A DNA stretch of 64,000 nucleotides from Lates calcarifer (lineage: Eukaryota > Chordata > Actinopteri > Centropomidae), in the NCBI RefSeq assembly GCF_001640805.2, contig NC_066856.1, forward strand, positions 4,929,377-4,993,376. The letters are read 5' to 3'. The notes beneath the pieces are model-generated. The model was not told where the DNA came from and made no database searches. It worked only from the letters and a program-made list of their open reading frames with translations. The stretch's first letter is position 1. Every line of letters begins with the position of its first letter. The position numbers and the translations under genes are program-made. Below, in pieces: positions 60,301 through 64,000 of the stretch.

Positions 60301-63300
60301 CAGTGCCAGTATCAAACATATGAACGACCTTGACTTATTGTTTCTGCACATTATAACGAATGTTATCATGATTAGGATAATTAGCTGTTTCAGTCCCCAA
60401 GACTAAAATGTTGCTCCATATCCTCCTGCCTGTCTGGTGCCCCATCTCTCTGAAAAGTCATTATGCTCTTACACTTATTATGTCTCTAACACCTTATAAC
60501 ACTTTCCATTACTCAGGTATTTGCTGCAGAGGCCCATTATATATCTAACTATGTAAAGAAAAATGTTTTCTTAGAAGAAAACCAGTGGTGCAAGTTGGCT
60601 TGTGTAACATGACTGTGGGGCATTGTTAGGTTTCCAGGTAACAGGTAATACCAGGTAAATATGAGAAGTTGAATAGTGATAAATAAGGAGGTGAAGTAGG
60701 ACCGCCAAAAAGGCCTGCAGTTGTTTTGAGGTTAATGCTGACCTCAGAGCAGCTTTCTGATGAGCCTCTCTCATGGTCATCCATCTCACCATAGTGCCCT
60801 GAGGGTTGCACTGCTGACATCTGTAAAAGCTCTTCAGAATCTTTTTTATATCCTTATCTGAACCTCTCAACAAAAACATCTTCAAGTGAAGAACCCTCTT
60901 AGTTCCTTGTCTGTGAATAAGATTTACAAAGCCACAGCCATCTACCAATTCACCAACCCTTAGTTTTAGTGTTTTATGACATGACATGACTGTTTCTCAG
61001 CAAAACTTTTCTTTTGTTTTACCTTGAGAATAAGTGTTATTTTTTAACAGTGCTGAAAATGCTGGATTAAAAAGGAGAACTATGACTGAAAATCTCAAGG
61101 ACATTTATCCACTTAATAACGGATGGATGTAATGGACCACTAACTAAACAAAAGATGATAATACATTAACACTTGTGTTTACTTAGGCTATGCCTTTCAA
61201 ATATGCTTAGGCAACTAGTTTTTTAAAAGGGAATTATCAAATTCATAAGTGAATGTATTTAGGCATGATTAATTGACAATTATGTCAATTAGAGTGTGTA
61301 AATGAAGATTGGAGGCGATTTAAGCTGCCACTTAGAGCATGTCAGAGGCAACACTGAGACACTGATTTTAATTTGTGCAAAATGTCAAATCTGGTCTGGT
61401 TTGAAGAATGAACACATCCTGCATTATGCAGGGTGTGCACTTACATATTTATTTACACATCTCTATCAACACATTTTCAGAGTGAACTGACTATACTGAA
61501 TTACTAGTTTCACTTAGTAGTGGACAGAAACAATCATAATTGGACAAACTGTTGTAAATAATATGTTACTGACCTATTAACCTTGGGTGCAATGATATAG
61601 GCTGTGCATAGGCTAGTTTAGACTAGCAACAGACTGAACATACAACTGAGCTGAAGGCAGTCTGAATCAGAGCTGAACATCTGGCTGTGTGAACGTACCT
61701 TTGAAAAGTAATGTGACTGCTAAGCTGCTGATCAGCAAAGTGATTCATAGCACAAAGACAGTGCGATGTTTGGTGTGTTATGAGTTATTCCATAACAGAC
61801 AGAGAAATCTCCCTCTGCCCTTAGAGAGTAACTAAGCCTCATTAACACATAACTTAGACATGTAATCTGATGGGTCATGGGTGAATCAAATAATTATCAG
61901 ATATATCTGTGTTTTTGTTCATTTATGGATAATTGTTAGCTAGCTAAACTGTTACTGTTGCAATGAAACTGCTCAAGTGCAAAAGTCATTCTTCCTTTAG
62001 TGTTTACAGAAGATACCAAACATCTTCAGGTGCATTATCACCACCCTCTGGACTGGAGTGGTTATGTGCCAGGATTCAAACGCATTTTTCAAATTTTCAC
62101 AGCTAAAATGGGGTGTTAGTTGCTACATTGTCATGCTTTGCCAGAATCTCTTGACAGTCAGTATGGACAGAGGGATGATTTTCGCAGATCGTATCTCTTT
62201 TAATATATCTCTGTACAAATCTGAATGTTTCTTTTAATTTTTTTTTCTTGTATTAAGCTGAACCTGTGGTTGTACTGAGGCATACACTTGCATACACTGC
62301 AGCATGGTGAAAAGGCAGATGAAGCAAAAACAAGATTTGCAGCCACTAAGTTACTCTTTAAAGTGTTGCACTGATTTCTCCCTGATTTCCATATCAAATC
62401 TTAATTTGCAAATGTTTTCACCTTAGGCTCTCTTTTTAATAATAGTCATTTTTACGGTGCATTTATGCCAGCAATGACCTGCACACAGTGAGTATTTTTT
62501 CCTTTATTAAGTCTCATTTGAGGCTTACAGAAATTACCCTCAATTTTACCTCCACCTCTGTCACCAGAGGCTCAGAGAAATTTTCTTTAAAAGCTTTTAT
62601 TTTCCCTGACCTGTGGATATTTCATGCAACTTTTAAAAGGACTATTTAAGACAAAGAATTGTTTTTTTAAGGCGGTCTCATCATGTAAATGAAATTGGTT
62701 GTGCATGGACAATTAAAATATGTAGAGTTCTTGAAGGTAGGTGTGTCTGAGGCAACCAGCCACACACTAAATTAATGCCTACTTATATTTAAGCATTTCT
62801 TTACAGAGGTGGATTTTGGAGCCTTTCTGTTTTCATTGGTTTAAATTTGCCTTATTTTAGGCACTTCACTTTAGTTCAGGTGATATTGAAAGCAAATTAG
62901 CTTTGGACATGCTTTAGAATGTGATTAGTTAAACCTTAAACTCAGCTATACACAGTGTGCTCATTTTTGCAGCCGAAGTATTTCAGCTTTGCATTTTCAT
63001 TATAATGTTTGAAATGAGTCACATTTTTAAAACATGACTTTAATTTTGAAAATGGATTGATTTAATTGGTTTTCATTTCAGCCCTAAAGGTGTCAGAAGT
63101 TTGAACATTTGAACAAAAGAGTGCAAAGATTTTCTATCTGCTATCCTTGAGTGTATGTAGAAGAATATGCTGATGCAGACGTTGTCCAGACAAAAAAAGA
63201 GACAGAATTAAGTTTAGGAAAGATTACAAAAACATTTCCATTCAACAAATGTAACCCCAGAGCTGTTCACAGTACTGACTGTATTAACAGCTTTGATAAA

Positions 63301-64000
63301 GAATATAATGGACAACTTTACTGTCTGGTAGGAGAGGAGGTTTCATTAGTTTCCTCACTGGCACAATTAAAAAGCCATTGCATTGTCAAACAGAACATTT
63401 TTTGCACTGTCCTGCCTGGTAGGTATATGTGCTTAATGTTGCTATTATACAGTATCGTCTCATTCTGCGGAACAACGCTGATAGCGTCAGCACTCACACT
63501 CTTGACATTGCTTTGGAGCTTTGGAAATACTGCAACGGTGTGAGTCTGTTTGTGCCTGTGTGATGTTTTGTGCAACCCACTCAAAAAGCACTGATCTGCT
63601 GAAAAACAGTGAGAAATTATAAGCAACATCATACATGAAAGAAAAAGACGTGGAATGTAGTTCTGTCTGTTGTTCTTCTGTGCTGTTACCTATGACCATG
63701 AAGCTCACAAACTGGAGAAACACTTAAGCCATCTACATCTACCTAACATTTTAAACTACTTTCTTGTTTAGAAAAAAAAAAAAAAGAGTTGCTGAACTTT
63801 TTTTTTTTAATTAACGTAATTCTTTGGTGTTTTAGCAAGCCTGGTTTAACAACCTGACAAAGTAGAAAACATCAAACTATCCGGTTCACTCTGTATTGGT
63901 TTTTGGTTTTGTGATAAATTTGCAGATTTGTTAATTAATTTAAAATAGGGACCCAACAATTTCTTTTTGTTTAATGTCATTTTTTTTGTTTTTGTTTTTT
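57360..64000. other. No gene seen; simple and tandem repeats
   Basis: No gene is recognised in 6.6 kb. The stretch holds a two-unit tandem repeat (58208-58256), a pyrimidine-rich CT/TCTA stretch (about 59088-59160), an A13 tract (63773-63785) next to a T-rich tract, and T-rich sequence at the window end. The 138-codon minus frame (60571-60987) and the 130-codon plus frame (63151-63543) have no domain that I recognise. Confidence 0.5.
58208..58256 (+). repeat. Two-unit tandem repeat of about 25 bp
   Basis: TTTCAGCTTATGGCCTTGAT (with CAGTG) at 58208-58232 is followed directly by TTTCAGTTTATGGCCTTCAT at 58233. The two units differ at about three positions. Confidence 0.85.

Noticed and set aside
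60571..60987. 138-codon minus-strand frame
   Set aside because: About one frame of this length is expected by chance in the window. There is no domain, and the composition is unremarkable.
1..64000. CRISPR array, operon or phage-type system
   Set aside because: No regularly spaced repeats with unique spacers, no tightly packed same-strand genes and no prokaryotic signals. The repeat content is that of a teleost genome.

Overview
The window reads as nuclear DNA of a ray-finned fish, most likely a percomorph. It is AT-rich by eye and dense in simple repeats. It carries interspersed repeats typical of teleost genomes: Tc1-like transposons, LINE pieces with fish-type 3' ends, and a tRNA-headed SINE with an ATCC tail. 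I also recognise several percomorph repeats whose class I cannot name. I see no bacterial, organellar or phage organisation, no operons, no rRNA and no functional tRNA gene. Family recognition rests on memory of these families, because no search could be run.

I find no intact protein-coding gene. The long open frames are chance frames, microsatellite translations or transposon fossils. The window is best described as intergenic or deep-intronic sequence. One possible isolated exon (57229-57352, minus strand) is flagged with low confidence.

Layout. 1-5 kb: the C-terminal end of a LINE ORF2 (about 675-960) directly followed by an internally deleted Tc1-like element (from 1004), then unique sequence and a teleost repeat (4822-5165). 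5.4-9 kb: a near full-length SINE on the minus strand (5417-5794), a decayed transposon protein with an RNase H-like signature (6661-7323, minus), and a LINE 3' end with an ATGG tail (8700-8942). 9.6-16.8 kb: dispersed percomorph repeats and a truncated SINE. 18.5-19.5 kb: a second deleted Tc1-like element and a 37-base A tract. 21.9-27.8 kb: a widely spaced 31-bp direct repeat, more percomorph repeats and another truncated SINE. 32.7-33.0 kb: a SINE head running into a four-motif microsatellite. 38.7-40.0 kb: the most informative LINE fossil, with an ORF1 esterase-like domain and the start of the ORF2 endonuclease. 41-43 kb: simple repeats and a perfect hairpin. 44.1-44.3 kb: a LINE reverse-transcriptase fragment. 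48.3-53.3 kb: a foldback element, an isolated Tc1 terminus and a 277-bp MITE with TA flanks. 54.4-54.6 kb: a second LINE 3' end. 55-64 kb: mostly unique sequence with a long CT/CA microsatellite.

The elements do not work together as a system. They are independent insertions at different stages of decay. I found no convincing new biological system. The best leads are the terminal-motif family TTAAAGGA/TCCTTTAA, the MITE, the RNase H-like transposon fossil, the hairpin and the possible exon.
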